Numbered from the stretch's first letter, positions 1 to 9,894 are shown. The stretch is 23,843 nt of DNA from CAZEQK01 sp964514395 (GCA_964514395.1 CAZEQK010000046.1:1-23843), one strand, 5' to 3'. Made by a program: numbers and translations. The notes: generated from the sequence alone by a model not told the origin.

Positions 1-5
1 TGATA

Positions 6-11
6 TCCTCC
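6..11 (-). promoter_or_regulatory. Ribosome binding site of the next pur gene (expected purD)
   Basis: On the minus strand a perfect GGAGGA stands about 36 nt after the purH stop, with only five bases (tatca) left before the window edge. The start codon it serves must lie just outside. In the Bacillus-type pur operon the gene after purH is purD (GAR synthetase), so that is the expected product; this is inference from gene order. No terminator is seen between purH and this site, so the operon continues. Confidence 0.6.
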
Positions 12-47
12 GTTTCCCTTCATATAGAAACGTTATTTAAGTACTTT

Positions 48-1586
48 TTAATGTTTAAAATGTCTTACACCTGTAAAGACCATCGCGATTCCATGTTTAT
101 TCGCTTCTTTGATGGAATCCTCATCTTTTATGGAGCCACCAGGCTGGATAATCGCTGTTACACCAGTTTTTGCAGCTTCTTCAACTGTATCTGGCATTGG
201 GAAAAATGCATCAGATGCAAGCACTGACCCATTGGCTTTTTCATTCGCCTGCTCTACTGCAATCTTTGCAGCTCCTACTCGATTCATCTGTCCTGCTCCA
301 ATGCCAACTGTTTGATTATCCTTTGCTAATACAATAGCATTCGATTTAACATGCTTCACTGCCTTCCAGGCAAAAAGTAGTTGTTTTAGCTCTTCATGTG
401 TTGGCTTTCTCTCCGTGACTACCTTTATTTCTTCTTCATTTAGCGTTTTTACATCCTCATCTTGAATCAAAAGGCCACCTGATACGGAAACTAATTTTTG
501 TAATCCTTCCTTAGCTTCTTTCTCCTTTAATTCTAGTAATCGAATATTTTTCTTCTTTGCCAAAATGTCAAAGGCTTCTTCTGTAAAGCTTGGAGCTATG
601 ACTACCTCTAAAAATATCTCATGTAATAATTCTGCTGTTTCTTTATTTACCTCTTGGTTTGTTGCAACGATTCCACCAAATATCGATACAGGATCAGAAT
701 CATATGCTTTTTCAAAAGCATCCTTTATATTATCTCCAATACCAATACCACAAGGATTCATATGCTTTACAGCAACAACTACAGGTTCATCTTTATATTC
801 CTTTACCATTTCCCATGCAGCATTTGTATCTTGAATATTATTATAGGATAATTCTTTCCCATGTAATTGTTTGGCATAAGGTAAGCCTATTTCTAGTATC
901 CCTTGCTTATAAAAGCTTGCTTTTTGATGAGGATTTTCCCCATAGCGAAGGTCTTGTACCTTTTCAAAGGTTAATGTTAGCTTTTCAGGACTGGTTTCTC
1001 CCACTTGCTCTGTAATGTATTGTGCTATATAAGCATCATAATTTGCAGTATGTCTGAAAACCTTCGCTGCTAATTTTTTCTTCGTATCCAAGCTGACATC
1101 CCCATTTGCTTCAAGCTCACTTATAACACGGGCATAATCGATTGGATCTACAATCACTGTCACATCCTGATAATTTTTTGCTGCCGCACGAAGCATTGAA
1201 GGACCGCCAATATCTATATTCTCTATTGCCTTAGACCATTCCACATTTGGCTTGGATATAGTTTCTTTGAATGGATATAGATTGACTACCACTAAATCAA
1301 TCAAGTTGATCCCTTGCTGTTGAATCTGCTCTATATGCTTCTTATTATCTCTAACGGCTAAAAGACCACCAAATACATTTGGATGTAAGGTTTTTACCCT
1401 GCCGTCCATTATCTCAGGAAATCCTGTTATATCGGAGATAGAGGTTACTTTGATTCCTGATTCCTCTAAGGTGCGTTTGGTCCCACCAGTTGATATGATT
1501 TCAAAATCAAGTGAAAGTAAGCTCTTCGCAAATTCCACAATTCCTTTCTTATCAGAAACACTAATGATTGCTCTTTTTGTTGCCAT
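48..1586 (-). CDS. purH: Bifunctional AICAR transformylase / IMP cyclohydrolase
   Basis: PurH catalyses the last two steps of IMP synthesis in the cytosol: formylation of AICAR with 10-formyl-THF, then ring closure to IMP. The 512-residue product has the normal family length. The N-terminal cyclohydrolase domain shows STGGT (about residues 32-36) and the GRVKTLHP segment (62-69). The C-terminal transformylase domain shows the catalytic KHMNPCG segment (about 274-280) and a late GVTAIIQPGGS segment. The start is supported by GGGGAG eight bases upstream. It follows purN after a 71-nt gap, the widest gap between the last genes of the operon, with no terminator in it. All key residues appear intact. 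Confidence 0.97.
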   Translation of the reverse strand: MATKRAIISVSDKKGIVEFAKSLLSLDFEIISTGGTKRTLEESGIKVTSISDITGFPEIMDGRVKTLHPNVFGGLLAVRDNKKHIEQIQQQGINLIDLVVVNLYPFKETISKPNVEWSKAIENIDIGGPSMLRAAAKNYQDVTVIVDPIDYARVISELEANGDVSLDTKKKLAAKVFRHTANYDAYIAQYITEQVGETSPEKLTLTFEKVQDLRYGENPHQKASFYKQGILEIGLPYAKQLHGKELSYNNIQDTNAAWEMVKEYKDEPVVVAVKHMNPCGIGIGDNIKDAFEKAYDSDPVSIFGGIVATNQEVNKETAELLHEIFLEVVIAPSFTEEAFDILAKKKNIRLLELKEKEAKEGLQKLVSVSGGLLIQDEDVKTLNEEEIKVVTERKPTHEELKQLLFAWKAVKHVKSNAIVLAKDNQTVGIGAGQMNRVGAAKIAVEQANEKANGSVLASDAFFPMPDTVEEAAKTGVTAIIQPGGSIKDEDSIKEANKHGIAMVFTGVRHFKH

Positions 1587-1657
1587 GATGAATCACTCCC
1601 CTTTAATATTTAAACTTCCAGTAAAGTTCATTTGCCCTATTCATCCCTATAAGTAAA

Positions 1658-2272
1658 TTAAGTATTTTTTACCTTCACACTTCTATCTTTAAAAATTAAT
1701 GTCTTTGTATTTATTAGATTAACCGTCTCGACCAACAATTTGTGTTCTACCTGATGTATTTTTTCAGCTAAAGTATCCACTGTATCTGTATCTAAAACCT
1801 CAATAGCTTGCTGCTTTATGATTGGTCCAGTATCCATTCCTTCATCAACAAAATGAACTGTAACACCTGTACATTTAACTCCGTATGAAATCGCCTGTCC
1901 GATTGCATCTTTCCCTGAGAATGCAGGTAATAGAGAAGGATGAAGGTTAATCATTTTATTCTTATAGGCAGAAAGCAATGTTTCCCCAACAATACGCATA
2001 TAGCCTGCTAGTACGATAAGATCAATGTCGTGCTTAGCTAAGACGTCTGCAATTTCCTTCTCATAAGCTTTTTTATTTTCGAATTTTTTTGGATCAAAAG
2101 CATAAGCTTCTACATTCTCTTTTTCTGCCCTGCGTAATACTAAGGCATTTGGTTTATCTGAAATTAGAATTTTCACATGCCCAGATAATTCTCCCTCTTT
2201 CTCCGCATCCACTAAGCTTTGAAAGTTGGACCCATTACCTGACGCAAAAACTGCTATATTTTTTATAGTCAT
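1658..2272 (-). CDS. purN: Phosphoribosylglycinamide formyltransferase
   Basis: PurN transfers the formyl group of 10-formyl-THF to GAR, giving FGAR, the third step of purine synthesis. The 204-residue protein has the family N-terminus IAVFASGNGSNFQ and the catalytic segment NLHPSLLPAFSG, which contains the Asn and His of the active site. The catalytic Asp lies in HFVDEGMDTGPII. Length is normal. Its ATG overlaps the purM stop in an ATGA arrangement (4 nt), a sign of translational coupling. No formate-dependent PurT is visible here, so the step is folate-dependent as far as this window shows. Confidence 0.96.
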   Translation of the reverse strand: MTIKNIAVFASGNGSNFQSLVDAEKEGELSGHVKILISDKPNALVLRRAEKENVEAYAFDPKKFENKKAYEKEIADVLAKHDIDLIVLAGYMRIVGETLLSAYKNKMINLHPSLLPAFSGKDAIGQAISYGVKCTGVTVHFVDEGMDTGPIIKQQAIEVLDTDTVDTLAEKIHQVEHKLLVETVNLINTKTLIFKDRSVKVKNT

Positions 2273-3306
2273 AACCTATCCCCCAATAATTTCACACCCA
2301 AATCCCCTTGATTAATTTGACCAATAACCTTTGCTGATTCGCCATGCTCCTTTAATACTTCCATGGTTAAATCCACATCATCTTTATCAACTACTAAAAT
2401 AAAACCGATCCCCATGTTAAACGTGCGATATAATTCTGTATCATCTAAATCGCCTAACCCCTGTAAAAAAGAAAAAATAGGCGGTACATCCCATGACTTT
2501 ATATTGATTTCGGCCTGTAAACCTTCCGGTAAAATTCTTGGTATGTTTTCAAGGATGCCACCCCCTGTTATATGAGCCATTCCTTTTACTGTTATCTTTT
2601 CTAGTACATTTAATACTGGCTTCACGTAGATCTTTGTTGGTGTTAGTAATATATCACCAATCGTACCCCCAATTTCTTCAACATAATCAGTGACTTGATA
2701 CTGGTTTTCTTTAAATAGCAAATGTCTTACTAAAGAATAACCATTACTATGAACACCTGTAGAGGCTAGGCCTATAATCATATCTCCATCGCTTATCTTT
2801 GACCCATTAATCAGTTTATCCTCATCGACTACACCTACCGCAAATCCCGCCAAATCATATTCCCCGTTACCATACATGTCTGGCATTTCTGCAGTTTCTC
2901 CACCAATTAATGAACAATTAGATTGAATACAGCCTTCAGATATACCCTTTACAATCTCTTCCACCTTATCAGGGAAAAGCTTGCCCGTGGCAATATAATC
3001 TAGAAAAAATAACGGTTCTGCTCCTTGTACCAATATATCGTTGACGCACATCGCTACTAAATCAATTCCCACCGTATCATGTCTATCTGTATCAAAAGCT
3101 ATTTTCAGCTTTGTCCCGACCCCATCTGTGCCAGAAACAAGAATCGGTTTGTTATATTTCCCTTGTAATGCAAATAAACTACCAAAACCACCTAACTCTG
3201 TTTTCACTTCATTTCTAAAGGTTTTTTGGGCATATTGTTTTATCCGATCAACCGCTTCATTTCCTGCATCAATATTGACGCCCGCCTTTTTATATGCTTC
3301 AGCCAT
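2269..3306 (-). CDS. purM: Phosphoribosylformylglycinamidine cyclo-ligase (AIR synthetase)
   Basis: PurM closes the imidazole ring of FGAM to give AIR, using ATP. It belongs to the same fold as PurL. The GGETAEMPDMYG signature (about residues 135-146), the SGTDGVGTK phosphate-binding segment and a late HITGGG segment are all visible. An ATG 15 nt further upstream (3321) gives a longer frame, but I chose 3306: the protein then begins MAEAYKKAGVNID, like other PurM proteins. The purF stop and this ATG also form TAATG, and AAGG and GGGGG stand just upstream, while the 3321 ATG has no clear ribosome binding site. It overlaps purN by 4 nt. Confidence 0.95.
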   Translation of the reverse strand: MAEAYKKAGVNIDAGNEAVDRIKQYAQKTFRNEVKTELGGFGSLFALQGKYNKPILVSGTDGVGTKLKIAFDTDRHDTVGIDLVAMCVNDILVQGAEPLFFLDYIATGKLFPDKVEEIVKGISEGCIQSNCSLIGGETAEMPDMYGNGEYDLAGFAVGVVDEDKLINGSKISDGDMIIGLASTGVHSNGYSLVRHLLFKENQYQVTDYVEEIGGTIGDILLTPTKIYVKPVLNVLEKITVKGMAHITGGGILENIPRILPEGLQAEINIKSWDVPPIFSFLQGLGDLDDTELYRTFNMGIGFILVVDKDDVDLTMEVLKEHGESAKVIGQINQGDLGVKLLGDRL

Positions 3307-4733
3307 TAGCCTTGCCCCCATTTTACTTTTTCAAGCGTATTTTCAGCATATACCTCTGTCGGATATTCTGAATTAAAACAAGCGAGACAATGGCCTTTAT
3401 TTAGGTCGTGGCCCTCTCTACCGATTGCCTCAATCATTCCTTCAATACTTAAAAATTCTAAGGAATCTGCCCCAATATACTCCCTTATTTCCTCCACTGA
3501 TTTTTTTGCAGCGATTAATTCATCGCGGGAGGAGGTATCTAAGCCATAGTAGCAGGAATTTTTTACAGGTGGAGAACTAATTCTTACATGAACCTCTGTC
3601 GCCCCTGCTTCCCTAAGCATACGTACAATTCTTCCACTTGTTGTCCCTCGAACGATTGAGTCATCGACCATAACTACCCGCTTTCCTTCTACTACCTTTC
3701 TCACGGCACTAAGCTTCATCTTTACCCCTTTTTCCCTTAGCTCTTGGCTAGGTTGAATAAAGGTTCTAGCAACGTAACGATTTTTAATCAAACCCATTTC
3801 ATAAGGTATATTGGAATCCTCTGCATAGCCGATGGCCGCTGAAATACTCGAATCTGGAACTCCTGTTACAACATCTGCTTCAACTGGATGCTCTTCGGCT
3901 AGCTTTTTTCCTAATCTTTTTCTTGCTAAATGTACATTGATTCCTTCAATATCACTGTCTGGTCGGGCAAAATAAATATACTCAAAGCTACAAATCGCTC
4001 TTCTTATTTGCTCTGAAAAGCGTTCGGTTTTAATTCCTTCCTCATCAATAACCATTAATTCCCCTGGCTCAATGTCACGAATATAGGTTGCCCCTACTGC
4101 ATCAAACGCACAGGTTTCTGAAGAAATAAAGTAGGCATCTTCAAGCTGACCAAATGATAGTGGTCTTAATCCATTTGGATCAAGTGCTGCTATTAATTTA
4201 TCATTTGTCATAATTAGTAAAGCATATGCACCTTTTATCACACCTAGGGCTTCCTTTACCGCATCCTCTATATCATCGTACATAGATCGTGAAATTAAAT
4301 GAGCGATGACCTCAGTATCACTTGTGGTTTGAAAGATGGAACCCTGTCTTTCTAATTGTCTGCGAATTTGGGCTGCATTCACTAGATTCCCATTTGTCGC
4401 TATTGCTAATTCTCCACCACGATATTTAAAAATTAATGGCTGTGCATTTTGTAGTGCACTTTCCCCCGAGGTGGAATACCTTACGTGACCTATTCCCATC
4501 GTCCCTCTTAGATGACTCAATTCTTTGTTACTAAACACCTCTGTAACTAATCCCATCCCGCGATGATGTGTAAATGATTGATGGTTAGAAGTAACAATTC
4601 CAGCACTTTCTTGTCCTCGATGCTGTAACGCATGTAATCCGTAATATATTAATTGTGGTGAGTCATCATGGTTATAGACACCAAACACACCACATTCCTC
4701 AGTCATTTTGTCAAAAATTAGTTCATCATACAT
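3306..4733 (-). CDS. purF: Amidophosphoribosyltransferase (glutamine PRPP amidotransferase)
   Basis: PurF commits PRPP to purine synthesis, making phosphoribosylamine from PRPP and glutamine. The 475-residue protein is of the B. subtilis type. A short propeptide precedes the nucleophile Cys14 (EECGVFG), which is expected to be unmasked by self-cleavage. The glutaminase part contains HRGQESAG. The PRPP loop is VVMVDDSIVRGTTS (about 354-367). Four cysteines in AICSFEY, KNSCYYG and GHCLACF fit the ligands of the 4Fe-4S cluster found in Bacillus PurF, which makes the enzyme oxygen-labile. Its start lies inside purL (16-nt overlap) and its stop overlaps purM by one base. Since PRPP is its substrate, PRPP sensing in the operon leader makes metabolic sense. 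Confidence 0.97.
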   Translation of the reverse strand: MYDELIFDKMTEECGVFGVYNHDDSPQLIYYGLHALQHRGQESAGIVTSNHQSFTHHRGMGLVTEVFSNKELSHLRGTMGIGHVRYSTSGESALQNAQPLIFKYRGGELAIATNGNLVNAAQIRRQLERQGSIFQTTSDTEVIAHLISRSMYDDIEDAVKEALGVIKGAYALLIMTNDKLIAALDPNGLRPLSFGQLEDAYFISSETCAFDAVGATYIRDIEPGELMVIDEEGIKTERFSEQIRRAICSFEYIYFARPDSDIEGINVHLARKRLGKKLAEEHPVEADVVTGVPDSSISAAIGYAEDSNIPYEMGLIKNRYVARTFIQPSQELREKGVKMKLSAVRKVVEGKRVVMVDDSIVRGTTSGRIVRMLREAGATEVHVRISSPPVKNSCYYGLDTSSRDELIAAKKSVEEIREYIGADSLEFLSIEGMIEAIGREGHDLNKGHCLACFNSEYPTEVYAENTLEKVKWGQG

Positions 4734-6946
4734 GAAATCGCATCCTTCCAGACATTTGTTGCCTCTTCTAACGATAAACTAATGATCGGTTTGTTATTAT
4801 ATGTTATATGAATCGCCTTATTCGTCACTTTTCCTATTTCATGACAAGATACCCCTATTTCCTGGGCAATGTTTCTTACTTTTTCCACATCTTTCGACGC
4901 AACTGACATTAATATACGGGATTGACTTTCACTGAATAGGTATGATTCAGGTCTTAGTTCATTCTTAATTCGGATATCCGCTCCCTTATTTCCAGCAATA
5001 CAGGATTCTGCTAAGGCTATAGCTAATCCGCCTTCACTAAGATCATGGGCAGAGCTTACTAGTCCATCTCTAATCAATCTAAGTACCATATCTTGGACCT
5101 TTTTCTCCACCACCATATCAATTCTTGGTGGCTTTCCTTCAACTTTATTTAAGACCATTTTTTGAAATTCAGTTCCACCAAGCTCATTATAAGTATTCCC
5201 TATTTGTAAGATATGGTCACCCTCATTTTTAAAGCCTTGTGTTGTAATATGACTAGTATCCTGAACCAACCCAACCATTCCTACGATAGGAGTTGGATAA
5301 ATCGCATTCCCATTTGTTTCGTTATAAAAGCTTACATTTCCACCTATGACAGGTGTTTCTAGGGTTCGACATGCTTCACTCATGCCATCTACTGCCTTCT
5401 CATATTGCCAGAAGATTTCTGGTTTTTCTGGATTTCCAAAATTAATTCCATCTGTGATAGCTAACGGTTTAGCTCCCGAGCAAACAATATTCCTTGCAGC
5501 CTCAGCCACGGCTATTGCTCCACCAACGACTGGGTCAAGATAAATATATCGACCATTCCCATCAGTCGTCATCGCTAAAGCTTTGTTTGTTCCTCTAATC
5601 GTCAACACAGCTGCATCACTACCAGGCTTCACCGCTGTACTAGTACGTACCATATGATCATACTGACGATATACCCACTCTTTACTTGCTATGCTTGGTA
5701 ACCCAAGCATGTCTAGCAATACCTTGGAAACATCCTGATCAGGAAAATCAATCGTCTCTATTTTTTGAAATTCTCTATAGTATGCTGGTTCTTTTGATGG
5801 CATATGATAGACTGGTGCATCGTCTACTAACGCACGAACTGGTACCTCTGCAACAATTTCATCTTGATCAATAATTCGATAAAGACTATCATCTGTCACT
5901 TTACCGATTAGTGCAGAGTATAAACCCCACTTATCAAATACCTGTTGTACCTCTTTTTCTTTTCCTTTTTTAATCACCACTAGCATACGTTCCTGTGATT
6001 CAGAAAGCATAATCTCATATGGGGACATACCAGGTTCACGTCTTGGTACCTTTGCCAAATCAATTTCTAAACCTGTACCTGCTTTACTTGCCATTTCTGA
6101 ACTAGAACTAGTTAATCCTGCTGCACCCATATCCTGTATTCCTTCTACAATATCTAACTCTAACAGCTCTAATGTTGCTTCTAAGAGTAGCTTCTCCATA
6201 AAAGGATCTCCAACCTGTACAGATGGTTTTTTTGATTCTGACTTATCCGTTAACTCCTCGGAAGCAAAGGTTGCTCCATGGATTCCATCCCGACCAGTAC
6301 TTGCACCAACATACATGACGGAATTACCAACACCCTTTGCAAGTCCCTTATGAATTTTGTCATGTTCAATAATACCAACACACATTGCATTAACAAGAGG
6401 GTTCCCTTTATAGGAGTCATCAAATACCACCTCGCCGCCGACGGTAGGAATACCCATGCTATTCCCATAGTTAGCAATTCCAGCTACTACATTTCGAAAT
6501 AGGTATTTCACACGTTCATCAGACAACGGACCAAAGCGAAGGGAATCTAAAATCGCTATGGGTCTAGCACCCATAGAAAAAACATCACGGATTATTCCAC
6601 CTACACCAGTGGCTGCTCCTTGATAAGGCTCAATCGCTGATGGATGATTATGGCTCTCTATTTTAAAAACTACCGCTTGATTATCTCCAATATCGACAAC
6701 ACCAGCACCTTCTCCTGGTCCTTGTAGTACATGCTTTCCTTCCGTAGGAAATCTTCTGAGTACTGGTTTAGACTTTTTGTAGCTACAATGCTCAGACCAC
6801 ATGACGCTGAATAAGCTTGTTTCTAAAAAGTTTGGTTTTCGTCCAATTAATTCTATACTTCTTAAATATTCTTCATCCGTTAATCCTAAATCCTTATATA
6901 GCTTCTCAACGTATATCTCTTCTGCATTAGGCTCATGATGCATCAT
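4718..6946 (-). CDS. purL: Phosphoribosylformylglycinamidine synthase subunit PurL
   Basis: PurL is the synthetase subunit that converts FGAR to FGAM with ATP and ammonia supplied by PurQ. At 742 residues it is the small, Gram-positive form that needs separate PurS and PurQ subunits, both encoded directly upstream. Visible motifs include MWSEHCSYKKSK near the N-terminus, the SHNHPSA segment with the ATP site, GIQDMGAAGLTSSSSEMA and VIGGNVSFYNE. Two adjacent ATG codons occur; the first, at 6946, is placed seven bases after GGAGG and is taken as the start. It overlaps purQ by 14 nt and purF by 16 nt. Confidence 0.97.
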   Translation of the reverse strand: MMHHEPNAEEIYVEKLYKDLGLTDEEYLRSIELIGRKPNFLETSLFSVMWSEHCSYKKSKPVLRRFPTEGKHVLQGPGEGAGVVDIGDNQAVVFKIESHNHPSAIEPYQGAATGVGGIIRDVFSMGARPIAILDSLRFGPLSDERVKYLFRNVVAGIANYGNSMGIPTVGGEVVFDDSYKGNPLVNAMCVGIIEHDKIHKGLAKGVGNSVMYVGASTGRDGIHGATFASEELTDKSESKKPSVQVGDPFMEKLLLEATLELLELDIVEGIQDMGAAGLTSSSSEMASKAGTGLEIDLAKVPRREPGMSPYEIMLSESQERMLVVIKKGKEKEVQQVFDKWGLYSALIGKVTDDSLYRIIDQDEIVAEVPVRALVDDAPVYHMPSKEPAYYREFQKIETIDFPDQDVSKVLLDMLGLPSIASKEWVYRQYDHMVRTSTAVKPGSDAAVLTIRGTNKALAMTTDGNGRYIYLDPVVGGAIAVAEAARNIVCSGAKPLAITDGINFGNPEKPEIFWQYEKAVDGMSEACRTLETPVIGGNVSFYNETNGNAIYPTPIVGMVGLVQDTSHITTQGFKNEGDHILQIGNTYNELGGTEFQKMVLNKVEGKPPRIDMVVEKKVQDMVLRLIRDGLVSSAHDLSEGGLAIALAESCIAGNKGADIRIKNELRPESYLFSESQSRILMSVASKDVEKVRNIAQEIGVSCHEIGKVTNKAIHITYNNKPIISLSLEEATNVWKDAISCMMN

Positions 6947-7613
6947 GTAGCTCCCTCCAATACTTCAGAATTGATAGAAAAAGTTTTTTCCCATCTGAGG
7001 AACCTAATAGATCGGAAACGGCTCTTTCAGGGTGAGGCATCATGCCCATAACATTTCCCTGTTTATTGATAATTCCTGCTATATTTTCTATTGACCCATT
7101 TGGGTTATCTTTATAACTGAAAACAATTTGATTATTTTCTTTTAAATAGGCTAAAGTTTTTTCATCACAATAGTAATTTCCCTCTGCATGGGCAATTGGA
7201 ATTCTGATTTCTTCTTTCTCGGTATACTCGCTAGTAAACATAGTTTGATTATTCTCTACCACTATTGTTTCTGTAGAACATACGAATTGAAGATTCTCAT
7301 TTTTCTTCATCGCACCTGGAAGAAGTCCTGCTTCTAATAAAATTTGAAATCCATTACAAATCCCTAATATAAGCTTTCCTTGTGCTGCTGCCTTTTCAAC
7401 CTCTTTCATAATCGGAGAAAATCTTGCAATAGCACCTGAACGTAAGTAATCGCCATATGAGAATCCACCTGGAAGGAGGATGCAATCATATGGACTTAAA
7501 TCAGTATCCTGATACCAAACATAATCCACCTGTTCATTTAGTACGTCTTCAATGGCATGGTAGGAATCTATATCACAGTTTGAACCAGGAAAGACAATGA
7601 CAGCAAATTTCAT
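6933..7613 (-). CDS. purQ: Phosphoribosylformylglycinamidine synthase subunit PurQ (glutaminase)
   Basis: PurQ is the class I glutamine amidotransferase subunit that hydrolyses glutamine and passes ammonia to PurL. The 226-residue chain has the oxyanion segment LPGGFSYGDYLRSGAIA, the nucleophile Cys86 in ILGICNGFQ, and the His-Glu pair of the triad in MMPHPERAV near residue 197. Length matches the Bacillus family. The start overlaps the purS stop as ATGA. Together purS, purQ and purL encode the three-subunit FGAM synthase in one overlapping block. Confidence 0.97.
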   Translation of the reverse strand: MKFAVIVFPGSNCDIDSYHAIEDVLNEQVDYVWYQDTDLSPYDCILLPGGFSYGDYLRSGAIARFSPIMKEVEKAAAQGKLILGICNGFQILLEAGLLPGAMKKNENLQFVCSTETIVVENNQTMFTSEYTEKEEIRIPIAHAEGNYYCDEKTLAYLKENNQIVFSYKDNPNGSIENIAGIINKQGNVMGMMPHPERAVSDLLGSSDGKKLFLSILKYWRELHDAS

Positions 7614-7864
7614 TCTGTCACCTCTTCTAATTCAAATTTATAATCCTCGATTACAGTATTTGCTAATAATTTTTCACACATTTCTTTTAATCTTTCTTCG
7701 GCTACATCGTATTTATTGGCTTGTAATGTAAGCTCAATGAATTTTCCGATTCGTACTTCGTCTGTTTCATCATAACCTAAAGCCAATAACGAACCCTTTA
7801 CCGCTTTTCCTTGAGGATCTAAAACACCCTCTTTTAAGGTGACATAAACCTTTGCTTTAAACAC
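7610..7864 (-). CDS. purS: Phosphoribosylformylglycinamidine synthase subunit PurS
   Basis: PurS is the small 84-residue bridging subunit of FGAM synthase, needed to assemble PurL with PurQ. The N-terminus FKAKVYVTLKEGVLDPQGKAV is typical of the family. The start codon is GTG, not ATG, and it overlaps the purC stop as TAGTG, so translation probably depends on re-initiation after purC. Its own stop overlaps purQ by four bases. No residue is obviously missing. Confidence 0.95.
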   Translation of the reverse strand: MFKAKVYVTLKEGVLDPQGKAVKGSLLALGYDETDEVRIGKFIELTLQANKYDVAEERLKEMCEKLLANTVIEDYKFELEEVTE

Positions 7865-8577
7865 TATAGATTTCCTCCTAACCGCTTCAGAATTTCCTTG
7901 TAAGCTTCTTCTACATTTCCTAAATCTCGACGAAAACGATCCTTATCTAATTTTTCCATGGTATCAGCGTCCCAAAAGCGACAAGTATCAGGAGAAATCT
8001 CATCTGCCAAAATTAATTCACCCTCGTTGGTTATACCAAATTCTAGTTTAAAATCAACAAGGATTACCTTCCTATCTTTTAAATAATTAACTAATATATC
8101 ATTTACCTTTAATCCAATCTGTTTCATTTGTTCAACCTGCTGCTCATTTGCAAGCTCAAGTACTGATATATGTTCCAAATTTATCAACGGATCACCGAGC
8201 TCATCATTTTTATAATAAAACTCCACGATAGGATGCCTTAAAGCTGTACCCTCTTCAAATCCCAACCGCTTTGCAAGGGAACCTGCTGCTATATTTCTAG
8301 TGACAACCTCAATTGGAATTATCTTTACTTCTCTTACTAATTGTTCATTTGAAGAAATTGATTTTACATAGTGATTCTCTATGCCTTGCTTCTTTAGCAT
8401 CTCAAAGAAAATCCCACTAATGCGGTTATTTAGTTCCCCTTTTCCAGTAATCGTTCCACGTTTCTCCCCATTAAAAGCAGTCGCAGAATCCTTATATTCA
8501 ACCCAGAGATAACCCGTCTCGTCAGTGGAATAGATTTTTTTTGCTTTACCTTCATATAATAATTGCTGTTTTTCCAA
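7864..8577 (-). CDS. purC: SAICAR synthetase
   Basis: PurC joins CAIR and aspartate with ATP to give SAICAR. The 237-residue protein starts QQLLYEGKAKKIYST, the family's ATP-binding entry, and includes the SFNGEKRG-like segment ATAFNGEKRG, the EVVTRNIAAGSLAKR segment (about 97-111) and LADEISPDTCRFW (about 191-203). Length is normal. A GGAGG lies eight bases upstream of the ATG. It follows purB after 18 nt and its stop overlaps the purS GTG start by one base. Confidence 0.97.
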   Translation of the reverse strand: MEKQQLLYEGKAKKIYSTDETGYLWVEYKDSATAFNGEKRGTITGKGELNNRISGIFFEMLKKQGIENHYVKSISSNEQLVREVKIIPIEVVTRNIAAGSLAKRLGFEEGTALRHPIVEFYYKNDELGDPLINLEHISVLELANEQQVEQMKQIGLKVNDILVNYLKDRKVILVDFKLEFGITNEGELILADEISPDTCRFWDADTMEKLDKDRFRRDLGNVEEAYKEILKRLGGNL

Positions 8578-8595
8578 AACCTGTTCCCTCCTTAT

Positions 8596-9894
8596 TTACT
8601 TATTTAGACCAACCTTATCAAAAATATAATCAACATTTTTAAGATGGTATTGGTAATCAAAGCATGCTTCTAATTCTTGACTAGACAGAGTTTCCTTTAT
8701 CAGTTCATCCTCAGCTAACAACCCTTTAAAGGGTTTTTGTTCTTCCCATGCTTGCATTGCCTTTTTTTGAACGGTATCATAAGCTTTCTCCCGCTTTAGA
8801 CCTTTATTTATTAACGTTAGAAGTACTCGTTGGGAATAAATTAAGCCAAAGGTACGGTCCATATTTCTTTTCATGTTTTCAGGGAAAACAGTTAAATTTT
8901 TAACAATGCTTCCAAATCTGTTCAACATATAATGTAAAAGGATAGTTGCATCGGGTAAAACAATTCGCTCAACAGAAGAATGAGAAATATCCCTTTCATG
9001 CCATAATGCCACATCTTCATAAGAAGATACCATATACCCACGTAATACACGTGCCAATCCAGTGATATTTTCAGATCCTACAGGATTTCTTTTATGAGGC
9101 ATTGCAGATGAACCCTTTTGCCCCTTACTAAAGAATTCCTCAACCTCTCTTGTTTCTGATTTTTGAAGTCCCCGTATTTCAATCGCAAATTTTTCTAAAG
9201 AAGAACCAATTAAGGCTAATGTTGCCATATACTCTGCATGTCTATCCCTTTGTAGGGTTTGAGTAGAGATAGGAGCAGGATTTAGTCCTAATTTTTCACA
9301 TACATATTGTTCAATAAAAGGAGGGATATTGGCATAAGTACCCACTGCACCTGAAATTTTTCCATACAAAACTTCCTCTGATGCCTGTTTAAAACGTTTT
9401 AGATTACGTTTCATCTCTTCATACCAAAGAGCCATTTTCAAGCCAAAGGTTGTTGGCTCAGCATGTACGCCATGAGTTCGTCCCATCATCACTGTATATT
9501 TATGATCCATCGCTTTCTCTTTTAATATCCCAATAAATGCTTCAATACTTTTTAATAATATTTCATTTGCTTGCTTTAGCCTGTACGATAGTGCTGTATC
9601 GACAACATCAGTTGAAGTTAGTCCATAATGAACCCATTTAGATTCATTGCCTAAGGTTTCTGCAACAGCCCTTGTAAAAGCAACCACATCATGCTTTGTG
9701 CTTTCTTCTATTTCTAGAATTCTTTCCACATTTATTCTGGCATTTTCTCTTATTTTTTTAACATCTTCCTTAGGTATTTCTCCAAGCTCAACCCAAGCTT
9801 CGGCTGCTAATATCTCCACTTCAAGCCACGCTTTATATTTATTTTCTTCCGTCCAAACTGCTGTCATTTCAGGTCGTGAATAACGCTCAATCAT
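8596..9894 (-). CDS. purB: Adenylosuccinate lyase
   Basis: PurB cleaves SAICAR to AICAR and, outside this pathway, adenylosuccinate to AMP, releasing fumarate in both cases. The fumarase/aspartase superfamily signature GSSAMPHKRNP is present, as are MGRTHGVHAEPTTFG and HYGLTSTDVVDTA. The open frame extends upstream to 9981, but I chose the ATG at 9894 because the protein then starts MIERYSRPEMTAVW, as PurB proteins do, and because GGAGG stands six bases before it. The 29 extra residues of the longer frame are basic and tyrosine-rich and look like translated leader. With this start there are 432 residues and a 58-nt gap after purK. Confidence 0.96.
   Translation of the reverse strand: MIERYSRPEMTAVWTEENKYKAWLEVEILAAEAWVELGEIPKEDVKKIRENARINVERILEIEESTKHDVVAFTRAVAETLGNESKWVHYGLTSTDVVDTALSYRLKQANEILLKSIEAFIGILKEKAMDHKYTVMMGRTHGVHAEPTTFGLKMALWYEEMKRNLKRFKQASEEVLYGKISGAVGTYANIPPFIEQYVCEKLGLNPAPISTQTLQRDRHAEYMATLALIGSSLEKFAIEIRGLQKSETREVEEFFSKGQKGSSAMPHKRNPVGSENITGLARVLRGYMVSSYEDVALWHERDISHSSVERIVLPDATILLHYMLNRFGSIVKNLTVFPENMKRNMDRTFGLIYSQRVLLTLINKGLKREKAYDTVQKKAMQAWEEQKPFKGLLAEDELIKETLSSQELEACFDYQYHLKNVDYIFDKVGLNK

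Noticed and set aside
3307..3321. Upstream ATG for PurM
   Set aside because: No ribosome binding site, and it adds MGARL before the usual family start. The TAATG junction with purF favours 3306.
6250..6502. Overlapping open frames on both strands inside purL
   Set aside because: They lie fully inside a well-supported gene, have no ribosome binding site and no recognisable domain. The same holds for the other frames opposite pur and fru genes.
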